The notes under the pieces were generated by a model, which saw only the letters and a list, made by a program, of their open reading frames with translations, was not told the DNA's origin and searched no databases. Source: Bacillota bacterium (GTDB taxonomy: Bacteria; Bacillota_I; Bacilli_A; RF39; UBA660). From it: a DNA stretch of 64,000 bases. The stretch covers positions 5,392 to 69,391 of the forward strand of contig SVAQ01000006.1 in assembly GCA_015059305.1 (NCBI GenBank), given 5' to 3'. The number at the start of each line of letters is the position of its first letter. Positions within the stretch are counted from its first letter, which is position 1. Positions 28,121 through 37,666 of the stretch are shown here, in pieces. Made by a program: the position numbers and the translations under genes.

Positions 28121-28125
28121 TTTTT

Positions 28126-28159
28126 GAAAAAAAGGAAGTATTTATTTTGAAATACTTCC
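28126..28159 (-). terminator. Intrinsic terminator of the YigZ-type gene
   Basis: A 10-bp perfect stem GGAAGTATTT/AAATACTTCC with a 6-nt loop overlaps the last codons of the minus-strand gene. On that strand it is followed by seven T. Confidence 0.85.
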
Positions 28160-28489
28160 CTTAGCGCATGCTAGATAAGTGCGAAGCAAATTGCTTGCTC
28201 CGAGTTTTGTTCCCCCATAGTATCTTATTATAATTAAAAGATGATGGTCTAATTTGTTAAGTATAAGTTGATTATAGATTTGAATTCCTGCTGTATTATG
28301 AGGTTCCTTATCATCTGTTTTTTTAGCGGTAGTTCCAATAACGTAAGCATAAGGCATATGTCTAGCTTTAGGATGATCTTTTTTTACATTTTCTAAAATC
28401 ACTTTGACTTGCCAAACATCTTTAACATCATATAAAAGACCAATAAATCTAGACTTTTTTACAATAATTTCGTATTGATTTATTAACAT
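28142..28489 (-). CDS. YigZ/IMPACT family protein, N-terminal domain only
   Basis: A 115-residue protein with the UPF0029 core: SRFIGLLYDV, RHMPYAYVIG, EPHNTAGIQI and RYYGGTKLGASNLLRTYLACA. Full YigZ proteins are about 200-215 residues and have a second ferredoxin-like domain; this one stops right after the first domain. It has a very strong ribosome-binding site (CGGAGG) and its own terminator that abuts the stop, so it looks like a stable short form rather than a fresh truncation. A possible role in translation control is inferred from IMPACT relatives. Confidence 0.85.
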   Translation of the reverse strand: MLINQYEIIVKKSRFIGLLYDVKDVWQVKVILENVKKDHPKARHMPYAYVIGTTAKKTDDKEPHNTAGIQIYNQLILNKLDHHLLIIIRYYGGTKLGASNLLRTYLACAKGSISK

Positions 28490-28566
28490 AATGCCTCCGC
28501 TTCTTTCTTTGATTATACCTTATTTTTCTATTAAAATGTAGTATAATATTTTTGAAGGAGCAATAT

Positions 28567-30330
28567 ATGTTTAAAGAAGAATTAAAGTTAGTTCCCCATC
28601 TACCTGGTTCTTATCAGATGGTCAATAAAGATGGCATTATAATATATGTAGGTAAGGCTAAAGATTTAAATAAGCGGTTACATAGTTATTTTCGTGGAAC
28701 AGTAACTGGTAAAACAGCTTTGATGGTAAGTGAAGTTGACCATTTTACATATATTGTTACCAAAACTGAAACTGAAAGTTTTATTTTAGAACTGAATTTA
28801 ATAAAAAAATATGATCCAAAGTATAACATTTTACTTAAAGATGATAAAACCTATCCATATATTGAATACATTTCCAAACCATATCCAGCGTTAAAAGTAT
28901 CAAGATATACCTCAATAAAAAAGCGGGATAAGAAACAAATATTTGGGCCTTATCCGAATGCTTATGCTGCAAGAAGAATAGTTAATTTAATAAATAGGTT
29001 ATATCCTTTAAAAAAATGTGAAAATTTACCTAATAAAGTATGTTTATATTATCATATTGGTGAATGTTTAGGCTATTGTACTAAAAATGCTGATGAAGTT
29101 AAGATTCAAAGGATGGAAGAAGAAATACTATCTTTTTTAAAGGGAAATGATAAAGTTTTAATTAATAAAATTATGGAGAAGATAGAAATTCTATCTAAAA
29201 ATCTTAATTTTGAAAAAGCATTAGAACTACGCAATGAATTAAACTATATTAAAGTTGTACTTGATAAACAAAAAGTAGAATTACGTGATTTTGTGAATCG
29301 GGATATTATAAGTTGTTTTTATTTAAATGGGTATTTATCTATTCAAATATTCTTTGTTCGTAATGGAAAACTTTTAGGAGGACATAGCAATATTATTAAT
29401 ACGGTTGCTACGATGGAAGAAGAATTAAATCTTTATATTTATTCATATTATCAAAATCACGAAAGACCAAAAGAGATTTTAATTTCTGATGATGTTAATA
29501 AGGAAATATTATCTAATTTATTAGATATTAAATTTATAACTCCCCAAAAGGGAAAGAAAAAAGAACTATTAAATATGTGTTATCTGAATGCTAAATTAAA
29601 TTTAGAAAGAGAAATAGAAAGTTTTAAGCAAAATGAAAAAAGAACATTTGATGCAAATAATCGCTTGAAAGAACTTTTAAATTTAGATACTTTAAATATA
29701 ATTGAAACTTTTGATAATTCAAATTTATTTGGTAGTTATTCTGTTAGTGGAATGGTAGTATTTAAAAATGGTAAACCTAGTAAAAATGATTATCGAAAAT
29801 TTAAAATTTCCCTTGATAAAAATGATGATTATCATATGATGGAAGAGGTAATTTACCGGCGGTATTTTCGACTTTTAACAGAATCAAAAACTTTTCCTGA
29901 TTTGATTTTCGTTGACGGTGGTATAAATCAAATTAATGCTTGTAAAGAATCATTAGAAAAATTAAATTTAAATATTCCTGTTTGTGGATTAAAAAAAGAT
30001 GATCATCACCGAACAAAAACATTAATCGATGGAAATACAATGAAGGAAATTGATTTAACTAATGAACCGGATGTTTTTAATTATTTAACTAGAATTCAAG
30101 ATGAAGTTCATCGCTTTACAATTAATTATCATAAACAAATACGTAGTAAAGGGGCTCTTGGAAGTGTTCTTTCTAATGTTGAGGGGATTGGTGATAAAAG
30201 AAAAAAAGAACTTTTGAAAGCCTTTGGTAGTTTAGAAAAAATCAAAAATGCTTCTTTAGAGGATTTAGCAAAAATTCTTCCCATGAATGTAGCTGAAGAG
30301 TTGATAAAATATTTAAAAGAAATGTCCTAG
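28567..30330 (+). CDS. uvrC: Excinuclease ABC subunit C
   Basis: A 587-residue dual-incision nuclease of nucleotide excision repair. The GIY-YIG domain (LPGSYQMVNKDGIIIYVGKA) is followed by a UVR motif (about residues 200-235), the RNase H-like nuclease (IETFDNSNLFGSYSVSGMVV, PDLIFVDGG) and tandem helix-hairpin-helix (VEGIGDKRKKELLKAFGS). The ATG at 28567 has GAAGGAG upstream; an in-frame TTG at 28552 precedes that site. TATAAT lies at 28542. No SOS box was seen upstream. Confidence 0.96.
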   Translation: MFKEELKLVPHLPGSYQMVNKDGIIIYVGKAKDLNKRLHSYFRGTVTGKTALMVSEVDHFTYIVTKTETESFILELNLIKKYDPKYNILLKDDKTYPYIEYISKPYPALKVSRYTSIKKRDKKQIFGPYPNAYAARRIVNLINRLYPLKKCENLPNKVCLYYHIGECLGYCTKNADEVKIQRMEEEILSFLKGNDKVLINKIMEKIEILSKNLNFEKALELRNELNYIKVVLDKQKVELRDFVNRDIISCFYLNGYLSIQIFFVRNGKLLGGHSNIINTVATMEEELNLYIYSYYQNHERPKEILISDDVNKEILSNLLDIKFITPQKGKKKELLNMCYLNAKLNLEREIESFKQNEKRTFDANNRLKELLNLDTLNIIETFDNSNLFGSYSVSGMVVFKNGKPSKNDYRKFKISLDKNDDYHMMEEVIYRRYFRLLTESKTFPDLIFVDGGINQINACKESLEKLNLNIPVCGLKKDDHHRTKTLIDGNTMKEIDLTNEPDVFNYLTRIQDEVHRFTINYHKQIRSKGALGSVLSNVEGIGDKRKKELLKAFGSLEKIKNASLEDLAKILPMNVAEELIKYLKEMS

Positions 30331-30371
30331 GAAAAATCATTGAGGTATAGTATAATTTTAAAGAGGTAGTA

Positions 30372-31526
30372 ATGAGAAAATTAATTAAGTTAAAAAAAGA
30401 TATATCAATTGTTTTCAATTCTCAAATTACTGAATTTTTAAATCCCGAAGAAATCTATTTACCAATAAAAAATAATTATAAGGTACTTGTAAAAAATGGT
30501 GAACCGGTTTTAAAAGGCCAAGTGGTTATTGAAAATAATTTAAATAAAGTTATTAGTCCTATTTCAGGAGTAGTGGTGGGACTTGCTAAAAAAAATTTAG
30601 ATGGTATTTTAACAAATTGTGTTGTTATTCAAAATGATTTTAAAGAAAAAAATAAAAATTATATTAGAAAAAAAGATTCAAAATTTGATAAAGATATGAT
30701 TGTGAGTCGACTTTATGAATATTATTTTAAATATATAGCTAGCGTACTAGAAAGTAAAAAAATTAATAATCTAGTTATTAGTGGAATAGAAGATGAGCCG
30801 TATATTGCAAATAACGTTTATGTCGTAAATAAATATAGTAGAGAAATATTAGAAATGGCAGATATTTTATCTTCAGCTTTTAAAATTGAAAAAACACTAA
30901 TAGCAATGAAGAGTAATGATACACGTAATATTGAAACGTATTTATCAAAAATTGGAACATATCCTAATATTTCTCTAACTTTAATAGATGATAAATATTT
31001 ACTTGGAAAGTCTTTTTTCTTGTTAGAATATTTAAATTTAAAAGATTTAGATACTTTGGTTATTGATGCAAGAACATTTTTAAATATGTATAATGCTTTG
31101 AAATATAATAAAAGTAGTCATGAAACATTTATTACAATAAGTGGTCCATCTGTAAGTAGATCACAAGTAATAAAAGTGAAAATTGGTAGTTTAATTAAAG
31201 ATGTAATCAATAACTCAATAAATGTTAAGAATAAAGAAAATATTTATGTTTTAAATGGTTTAATGTCTGGGCAAGAATGTGATGTTAATGAAACCGTTGT
31301 AACTAAAAATACTTTGGGAGTTGTTATTATTCCTAAAGAAGAAGTTAAAGAAAGCAAATGTATTAATTGTGGACTTTGTTTTAAAATTTGTCCAGTTAAA
31401 GTTAATCCCAAAAAACTGATGGATAATCATAAAGTTTCCAATAATTGTATTGATTGTGGTTTGTGTAGTTATATCTGTCCAAGTCACATTAATTTAAGAA
31501 GATTCTTAAGAGGTGAATATGAATAG
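30372..31526 (+). CDS. RnfC-like protein lacking the flavin/NADH motif
   Basis: A 384-residue protein with the RnfC layout: an N-terminal barrel-sandwich region (KNGEPVLKGQVV, ISPISGVVVGL), a middle domain with SGIEDEPY in place of the usual NGAECEPY, a C-terminal SLBB-like part, and two [4Fe-4S] ferredoxin motifs (CINCGLCFKICP, CIDCGLCSYICP). The Gly-rich GLGGAGFPTxxK motif that normally precedes the ECEPY segment and binds FMN and NADH is absent. TATAAT at 30351 and GAGGTAG precede the ATG. It overlaps an RnfD-like gene, and no RnfA, B, E or G is nearby. Confidence 0.82.
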   Translation: MRKLIKLKKDISIVFNSQITEFLNPEEIYLPIKNNYKVLVKNGEPVLKGQVVIENNLNKVISPISGVVVGLAKKNLDGILTNCVVIQNDFKEKNKNYIRKKDSKFDKDMIVSRLYEYYFKYIASVLESKKINNLVISGIEDEPYIANNVYVVNKYSREILEMADILSSAFKIEKTLIAMKSNDTRNIETYLSKIGTYPNISLTLIDDKYLLGKSFFLLEYLNLKDLDTLVIDARTFLNMYNALKYNKSSHETFITISGPSVSRSQVIKVKIGSLIKDVINNSINVKNKENIYVLNGLMSGQECDVNETVVTKNTLGVVIIPKEEVKESKCINCGLCFKICPVKVNPKKLMDNHKVSNNCIDCGLCSYICPSHINLRRFLRGEYE

Positions 31527-32400
31527 AGTATATTTACATAGTAATAATAATGTAAATAGTTTAAATAAACTGATGTTATATCTATTTATCCCCTTTGTTA
31601 TGTTTGGATTTTATAAAAATGGTATTAAACTTTATTTGGGTGAATACGTGGGATTATTTACAATGTTTAAACCGCTTATTTTGCTTGGACTTAGTGTTAT
31701 TGTTTCTTTTTTATTTAGCAAATTAAATAAAGAGTCATTTATTGGATATCCTTTATTATGTAATATAATAATAAGTATGATAATTAGTCCTAGTTTACCT
31801 ATAATCGTTTTTATCGTTTTACTTTTACTTTTAAATTTTCTGCATAAATATTTTAAATTTAATTATGTTCCAGTTTTTATGCTGATAAGCATTATTGTAT
31901 CTTTGATTATAAATAATTATAATTTTTTTAATATTTTTGAGTCATCAGTAGAGCATAGTTATTCTCTTTTTGACTATTTACTTGGTAAAGGATATGGAGG
32001 GATAAGTAATACATTTTTGATTATGTCTCTTTTATCTTTAATTATTTTAATCATGAATATTAATTATAAAAAACAAATTCCAATTATGGCTTTCAGCGTC
32101 TATTATATTTTGGCGATTATTACAACTTTTGCTACTCAAAATATTGATCAAAATTTACTTTTAAATAATAATGTGATATTTGCTTTTATATTTATAAGTA
32201 ATATTTCAATTTATACTCCATATTCAAGGGGAGCCTGTTATATTTATGGCATAATTTTAGGATTGTTAACTTATGTTTTTTACTTTATTGATATTAATTT
32301 GGGGTTATATATAGTCTTAACTTTGTTAAGCTTTATTTCACCAGTTATAGATCGTTTTATTGTTGGTAAAAATGAAAAACATCTAGTTGATATATTATAG
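31519..32400 (+). CDS. RnfD-like membrane protein (NqrB/RnfD family)
   Basis: A 293-residue polytopic protein with about nine hydrophobic helices. The partnership with RnfC, the size and segments such as LLGKGYGGISNTFLI point to the NqrB/RnfD family. The Ser/Thr-Gly-Ala-Thr motif that carries covalent FMN in RnfD is not visible. The ATG at 31519, spaced from AAGAGGTG, is preferred over the GTG at 31513; the gene overlaps rnfC by 8 nt. The assignment rests on context and topology more than on motifs. Confidence 0.65.
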   Translation: MNRVYLHSNNNVNSLNKLMLYLFIPFVMFGFYKNGIKLYLGEYVGLFTMFKPLILLGLSVIVSFLFSKLNKESFIGYPLLCNIIISMIISPSLPIIVFIVLLLLLNFLHKYFKFNYVPVFMLISIIVSLIINNYNFFNIFESSVEHSYSLFDYLLGKGYGGISNTFLIMSLLSLIILIMNINYKKQIPIMAFSVYYILAIITTFATQNIDQNLLLNNNVIFAFIFISNISIYTPYSRGACYIYGIILGLLTYVFYFIDINLGLYIVLTLLSFISPVIDRFIVGKNEKHLVDIL

Positions 32401-32438
32401 TATTTACTTTTTATATTAATTTTGATATATTTTAAGTG

Positions 32439-32482
32439 CTCGTAAAATAGGAATTAATTTCTATGTTTTTACGAGTTTTTTT
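32439..32482 (+). terminator. Intrinsic terminator after the RnfCD pair
   Basis: The outer stem CTCGTAAAA/TTTTACGAG encloses an inner ATAG/CTAT stem and is followed by seven T. Confidence 0.85.
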
Positions 32483-32515
32483 ATGGCTTTTAATATCACA
32501 TTAGGAAAGGAAAAT

Positions 32516-33649
32516 ATGCGAAAATTAATATTTTTATTAATAATTTTTTTAGTGGGATTTTATGAAGATGTATTTGCTCTTGAAGGTGTCTTTTACAAAA
32601 ATGATTATGGAAATTTATGTTCTGAAAATGAAACGTATCCAGTATATATAATGCAATATCAAAGTCGATCAATGTTTTTTCTTAATTATTCTGAAAATTA
32701 TAATTTGAATTTTAATGAATATTATGAAGTTCCTTTTGAGGAAAGTCAATTTCCTGTACAAATAAAAAAATTAGCATCAAGTAGGCTAACTTATACTAAT
32801 GATTATTATAATCGTTCTGTTCACCGTATAATATGGGAATATCTTTATCCAGATATGTCATTTAATATGTGTAGCCCCGCAAATCGTAAAGAAAAATATT
32901 ATTATGAATTACGTGACGGAATAAATGCGATAAATGATGGGCCAGAATTTATTAAAGAAATTAAATATCAGGATGTTAATCAAACTTACGAGTATGAAGA
33001 TCCATATCTATCGTGGTTTTATATTGAAAATGCTGATGGTCTTGAAGCCTCGATTCAAGATAATGTATTAAAAGTTTCCGGACAGGCCGGGGAATATAAA
33101 TTAAAATTAAAAAGAGTTAATGATGATACTGTAGAAGGAGATAAACTTTTTACAGATGGAACTAATTATTTACTTTGGTATCCCGATGTACCTGATGATG
33201 ATTATATAATGACAATAATTATCGGCCTTAGAAGTGACTTATTAAAGATTTATGATGATAAAGGGGAAAAGGCTTTAGGTGTTTGTTTTACAATTTTTGA
33301 AAAAGAATATTGTTCTAATGAAAATGGGGAAATTGTTGTAGAAACTTTTGAAGATGAGTATGAAGTTAAACTCGTAAATAATGATCATTATGAAGATTTA
33401 AGTGAAAAAATAAATGTTTTTAATAGCAATAAATTAAATATTACAGTTAAATCCAAAATTAAGACTTCAACTCCTGGAGAAAGTTATGATGAAATAATAG
33501 AAGAAGAAAATGACATTGTAATTGTTCATCCTGATAGTAATGAAAAACAAGTTATTATTGAAGTGGAAGATACATTTATAGTTAACAATATAATAGAAAA
33601 ATTATTTTTACTTTTAGGAATTATTTATGCAAAATTTAAAAATTTTTAG
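32516..33649 (+). CDS. Secreted surface protein, probable sortase substrate
   Basis: A 377-residue protein. A signal peptide (residues 1-21) leads to a region with C35 (GNLCSEN) and VHRIIWEYL that resembles a thioester adhesin domain in outline, although the partner Gln appears to be His. Later, ALGVCFTIFEKEYCSNENGE is typical of a SpaA/Cna-B-type beta domain. Near the end EVEDTF precedes a hydrophobic stretch and KFKNF, a layout like an LPXTG sorting signal but with a non-canonical motif. AGGAAAGG fixes the ATG at 32516. It overlaps the sortase gene by 23 nt, so the two likely work together on the cell surface. Confidence 0.72.
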   Translation: MRKLIFLLIIFLVGFYEDVFALEGVFYKNDYGNLCSENETYPVYIMQYQSRSMFFLNYSENYNLNFNEYYEVPFEESQFPVQIKKLASSRLTYTNDYYNRSVHRIIWEYLYPDMSFNMCSPANRKEKYYYELRDGINAINDGPEFIKEIKYQDVNQTYEYEDPYLSWFYIENADGLEASIQDNVLKVSGQAGEYKLKLKRVNDDTVEGDKLFTDGTNYLLWYPDVPDDDYIMTIIIGLRSDLLKIYDDKGEKALGVCFTIFEKEYCSNENGEIVVETFEDEYEVKLVNNDHYEDLSEKINVFNSNKLNITVKSKIKTSTPGESYDEIIEEENDIVIVHPDSNEKQVIIEVEDTFIVNNIIEKLFLLLGIIYAKFKNF

Positions 33650-34136
33650 TTTAATAATTTTAGTATTATCTTTTGTTGTTTTAGGCTGGAGCTTTAGATA
33701 TAAAGTTCGCTTTATAGATAATAAAATATTACTTAAATACAATAATAAAGTTTTTATATCAGATTATATATTAAAAATAAATAAAATAAATTTAGAAGTA
33801 AAAGGAAATTATGAAAATAAACTTTCCGATGGTTTAGAGGTTCATGAAATATCCAAGAATTTAGATTCACCTATGGTTATATCTGGACATTCTGGAATAG
33901 GAAATAATGTTTATTTTAATGAATTGCATTTGTTAAAACAGGGTGATGAGATAAAGCTTATAAAACAGCAAAATGTTTATACATATAAAGTAGAGAACAT
34001 TATATATTTTACAAAGGGAAATAAATTGTCGATTAATAAAACATCTGATTATTTATATCTAGTTACATGTGACTTATACGATATGCAAAAACAACTGATA
34101 ATTAGCTCAAAATTAGCAAAAATTGCAAAAATTTAG
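33627..34136 (+). CDS. Sortase family transpeptidase, atypical active site
   Basis: A 169-residue protein with one N-terminal membrane helix and a sortase fold. The catalytic His is His88 (ISGHSG) and the catalytic Cys is Cys148 (LYLVTCDLYD). The Arg normally seven or eight residues after the Cys is not present; Lys155 and Gln156 occupy that place. It would attach a neighbouring protein to the wall or build a pilus. The direct overlap with the secreted-protein gene suggests a dedicated pair. Confidence 0.85.
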   Translation: MQNLKIFSLIILVLSFVVLGWSFRYKVRFIDNKILLKYNNKVFISDYILKINKINLEVKGNYENKLSDGLEVHEISKNLDSPMVISGHSGIGNNVYFNELHLLKQGDEIKLIKQQNVYTYKVENIIYFTKGNKLSINKTSDYLYLVTCDLYDMQKQLIISSKLAKIAKI

Positions 34137-34161
34137 CTTTTTTGGCATTTTTTTGCATTAA

Positions 34162-34196
34162 AAAAAAGGAAAATGACGTTTTATCCGTAATATATT
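34162..34196 (+). promoter_or_regulatory. Shared promoter-like element, copy C (upstream of dnaG)
   Basis: AAAAAAGGAAAA is followed, one base closer than in the other two copies, by CGTAATATATTAG. It lies 18-52 nt before the dnaG start. In Bacillus the dnaG-sigA operon has an additional sigma-H promoter, which makes an alternative-sigma role plausible. Confidence 0.55.
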
Positions 34197-34213
34197 AGTT
34201 TGTAGGGGATAAA

Positions 34214-35962
34214 ATGGCATTTATAAGCGAAGAAGAAATTAATAATATTCGAAATGAAGCAAATATCGTTGATATTATATCTAGTTATATATCTCTTAAT
34301 AAAAGTGGAAGTGACTATGTTGGTGTTTGTCCATTTCATGATGATCATAGTCCTAGCATGCATGTTTCTACAAAACTAAATATTTTTAAATGTTTTGTTT
34401 GTAATACTGGCGGGAATGTTTTTTCGTTTGTTCAAAAATTTGAGAAGGTTTCATATATTGAAGCAATAAAAATTGTCGCTACGAAAAGTGGTTTAGCATT
34501 TAATTATGCCATTGATACTCATAGTAATAGTAAATATAAAAAAGAATTTGAAATTATGGATTTATCTTTAAAATTTTATCAAAATAATATTGCAACACAA
34601 AGTGGTTTGGAAGCAAAAAAATATTTATTAGGAAGAGGCATAGATGATAAGATTATTAAAGAATTTAAGATAGGATTATCATTTAATGATAATAAGTTAA
34701 GAGAATTTTTAGAAAACAAAAAATGTGATTTGGATACTGCATATAATATAGGACTACTTAATAAAAGTGGAATTGACTATTATGATATGTTTACTAATCG
34801 TATTATGATTCCCATATTTGATATGCAGGGTAATTTAGCAGGATATACGGCCCGGGCTTATCTAAAAGATGAAAAGAATAAATATATTAATTCTAAAGAA
34901 ACGGTTATATATAAAAAGAGTAATATTTTATTTAATTACTACAATGCTAAGGATATCGCACGAAGTGAAAAAGAAATGATTCTAGTCGAAGGTAACATGG
35001 ATGCGATAAGTTTAGCAGTTAGTGGTATAAAAAATGTTTGCGCTCTTATGGGGGTAGTAATTTCTAAAAACCAGATAGCAGCTTTAAAAAGGTTAAATGC
35101 TAAAATAATATTAATGTTAGATAGTGATAGTGCTGGGTCTGGAGCAACATTGAAAGTTGGGGAAGAAATATATAATGAAGGAATTGATGTTGAGGTTGTT
35201 AGACTTACGGGAGCTAAAGACCCCGATGAATATATTAGATCATTTGGTGTAGATAAATTAAAAGATAATATTAAACATGCTAAAAAATTCTTAGATTTTA
35301 AACTGGAGGCTTTAAAAGAAAGTAAGAACTTAGAAAATATTGAGGAATTAACCAGTTATATAAAAGCTGTAATTGCATCGTTAGGCAACGCTTCAGAATT
35401 AGAACGAGAAGTTGCTATAGCTAAAATTTGTAAAGATTATAATCTTGATCCTCAGGTTATCAAAAATAATTTAACTCCGGTAGCTAGTGTGAAAAAAACA
35501 ACAGTAGTTAAGGAGCAAGGGCCTAACAAAAAAAAGAGCAGGTATAATTTAGCTGTTGAACAAATGATTTATGCGATGCTCTTGAATAAAGAGTATTATC
35601 GTGTATATATGAATGAATTAGGGTATCTTAAAAATAAAGTGGAAAGAGATACAGTGTCGTTAATTGGCAGCTATATTAAACAAAATAATACAATTGATAT
35701 TTCGGGGTTTATTGATTATATTATTTCGTATGAACAAATTAGTGATTATGTGAATGATATTTTGATGCATGCTCGCGAGGAAACGCTTGCAGAAAAAGAA
35801 TTTTATGATATATTAAATACGGTTTGTAAATGTATTGATGAAGAAGAAATCAAAGAATTAAAGATTAAAATAAAAAATGAACAAGATGTGGCCAAAAAAG
35901 TTGAACTAATTGCAAAATTAACAGAATTAAAAAAAGGATGTGGGAATAATGAAGGAAATTAA
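34214..35962 (+). CDS. dnaG: DNA primase
   Basis: A 582-residue primase that makes RNA primers for replication. The N-terminal CHC2 zinc finger ([25 protein letters not shown]) is followed by the Toprim catalytic core ([22 protein letters not shown]) and a helicase-binding C-terminus. TAGGGGAT precedes the ATG. It overlaps sigA by 14 nt, giving the classic dnaG-sigA macromolecular-synthesis operon without rpsU. Confidence 0.96.
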   Translation: MAFISEEEINNIRNEANIVDIISSYISLNKSGSDYVGVCPFHDDHSPSMHVSTKLNIFKCFVCNTGGNVFSFVQKFEKVSYIEAIKIVATKSGLAFNYAIDTHSNSKYKKEFEIMDLSLKFYQNNIATQSGLEAKKYLLGRGIDDKIIKEFKIGLSFNDNKLREFLENKKCDLDTAYNIGLLNKSGIDYYDMFTNRIMIPIFDMQGNLAGYTARAYLKDEKNKYINSKETVIYKKSNILFNYYNAKDIARSEKEMILVEGNMDAISLAVSGIKNVCALMGVVISKNQIAALKRLNAKIILMLDSDSAGSGATLKVGEEIYNEGIDVEVVRLTGAKDPDEYIRSFGVDKLKDNIKHAKKFLDFKLEALKESKNLENIEELTSYIKAVIASLGNASELEREVAIAKICKDYNLDPQVIKNNLTPVASVKKTTVVKEQGPNKKKSRYNLAVEQMIYAMLLNKEYYRVYMNELGYLKNKVERDTVSLIGSYIKQNNTIDISGFIDYIISYEQISDYVNDILMHAREETLAEKEFYDILNTVCKCIDEEEIKELKIKIKNEQDVAKKVELIAKLTELKKGCGNNEGN

Positions 35963-37049
35963 AACATTTCAAGAAAGAGAAGAAGAATTAGTAGCAGAAG
36001 GTAAGAAGAAAGGTTATATAACGTACGAAGAGCTTGCTGCGAAATTAAAGGGTTTAGATATTGATAGTGATTCACTTGATGAATTATATAATAAGTTAAT
36101 TGAACAAAATATTACAGTATTATCACAATCTGAAGTTGACAATAATGATGGTGGTAAAGGTAAAAATGATGAAGAGGAACCAATACTTTTAAATGATGAA
36201 GAGATTACAAAAGATGTTAATATTAATGACCCAGTTAGAATGTATTTAAAGGAAATAGGTCGTATTTCGTTGCTAACTCCTGATGAAGAACAAGCTTTAT
36301 CTGCTCGTATTAACGAAAATGATGAAGAAGCCAAAAGAATTTTAGCAGAAAGTAACTTAAGACTTGTAGTTTCCATTGCTAAAAGATATGTAGGTCGTGG
36401 TTTATTATTCTTAGACCTTATTCAAGAAGGTAACATTGGTCTTATGAAAGCGGTAGACAAATTTGATTGTGAAAGAGGTTATAAATTTTCAACTTATGCT
36501 ACTTGGTGGATTCGTCAAGCTATTACAAGAGCACTTGCTGATCAGGCGCGTACAATAAGAGTTCCAGTACATATGGTTGAAACAATTAATAAAATGGTTC
36601 GTATCCAAAGACAAATGACTCTAGAATTAAATCGCGAACCAACGGACGAAGAACTTGCTAAAAAAATGAATTTAAGTGTCGATAAAGTGCGTGAAGTAAT
36701 CAAAATTTCTCAAGATCCAGTATCATTAGAAACACCGATTGGTGAAGAAGATGATTCACATCTTGGCGATTTCCTAAAAGATGAAAGCAGTCTATCTCCT
36801 GAAGAATATACTGAGAATGAAATTTTAAAAGAGGAAATTAAACAAGTATTAATGTCTTTGCAACCTAGAGAACAAGAAGTGCTAGAACTTCGTTTTGGAC
36901 TAATTGATGGTACATGTCATACTTTAGAAGAAGTTGGTAAGAAATTTAATGTAACCCGTGAAAGAATTCGTCAAATCGAAGCTAAAGCCTTAAGAAAGTT
37001 ACGTCATCCATCAAGAGCTAAAAAATTAAAAGATTTCTTGGAGGATTAA
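35949..37049 (+). CDS. sigA: Primary RNA polymerase sigma factor SigA/RpoD
   Basis: A 366-residue housekeeping sigma factor. Region 1.2 ([16 protein letters not shown]), region 2 ([39 protein letters not shown]), region 3 and region 4 ([20 protein letters not shown]) are all canonical. Consensus TTGACA-17-TATAAT promoters in the window fit it. AAGGATG selects the ATG at 35949 over the GTG at 35940. A second, much larger sigma factor is encoded at 56905. Confidence 0.96.
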   Translation: MKEIKTFQEREEELVAEGKKKGYITYEELAAKLKGLDIDSDSLDELYNKLIEQNITVLSQSEVDNNDGGKGKNDEEEPILLNDEEITKDVNINDPVRMYLKEIGRISLLTPDEEQALSARINENDEEAKRILAESNLRLVVSIAKRYVGRGLLFLDLIQEGNIGLMKAVDKFDCERGYKFSTYATWWIRQAITRALADQARTIRVPVHMVETINKMVRIQRQMTLELNREPTDEELAKKMNLSVDKVREVIKISQDPVSLETPIGEEDDSHLGDFLKDESSLSPEEYTENEILKEEIKQVLMSLQPREQEVLELRFGLIDGTCHTLEEVGKKFNVTRERIRQIEAKALRKLRHPSRAKKLKDFLED

Positions 37050-37666
37050 TGTTATCGGGCAGACTTTTAACTATTGCAAAACTAGTTAAACCTAACGCTA
37101 GTGTTTTAGATGTTGGAACTGATCATGCATATTTACCAATTTATTTAAAAGAATCAAAAGTTTGTAAAAAAGTTATTGCCAGTGATATTTCCCCGAATGC
37201 TTTAGAAGGAGCCCGTAAGAATATCGAAAAATTTCAAGTTCCTGATATTAAATTGATTTTAAGTGATGGGCTTGAGAAAATCGAAGATGATTATGACACT
37301 TTGATCATAAGTGGTATGGGAACAAAAACTATTATTCATATTCTATATGGTCAAAAGCTACCTGAAAATATTATTTTAAGCAGTAATAATAACTTATATG
37401 AACTTCGAAAATATATGAATAAAATTGGTTATAAAATAAAAGAAGAAGTAACTTGTTATGACAAAGGTAAATGGTATGATATTATTTATTATGAAAAGGG
37501 TATAGAGCGGTTATCAGAAATTAAATTATTATATGGTAAAAGCAAAGATAAAACATATTATCATCATTTATATGAAAAAGAAAAGTTAATATATAAAGAA
37601 TTGAAATTAAAAAATAAAATTAAAAATATCCCAAGATTATTTATATTAAAAGTTAAATCTATCTAA
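37049..37666 (+). CDS. trmK: tRNA (adenine-N1)-methyltransferase TrmK family
   Basis: A 205-residue SAM-dependent Rossmann methyltransferase with motif I VLDVGTDHAYLP, IASDISPNALEGARKNI and LIISGMGTK. TrmK makes m1A22 in tRNA. The start shares its A with the sigA stop, the usual Firmicute order. It lacks the longer C-terminal coiled coil of some members. A terminator lies 22 nt downstream, inside the convergent gene. Confidence 0.92.
   Translation: MLSGRLLTIAKLVKPNASVLDVGTDHAYLPIYLKESKVCKKVIASDISPNALEGARKNIEKFQVPDIKLILSDGLEKIEDDYDTLIISGMGTKTIIHILYGQKLPENIILSSNNNLYELRKYMNKIGYKIKEEVTCYDKGKWYDIIYYEKGIERLSEIKLLYGKSKDKTYYHHLYEKEKLIYKELKLKNKIKNIPRLFILKVKSI

Noticed and set aside
34117..34160. T-rich repeats after the sortase gene as a clean terminator
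   Set aside because: GCAAAAA and TTTTTTGGC pair only imperfectly; a terminator is possible but not convincing.
36014..36376. 120-codon minus-strand frame inside sigA
   Set aside because: Ser-rich shadow product opposite a clear sigma-factor gene, with no start signals.
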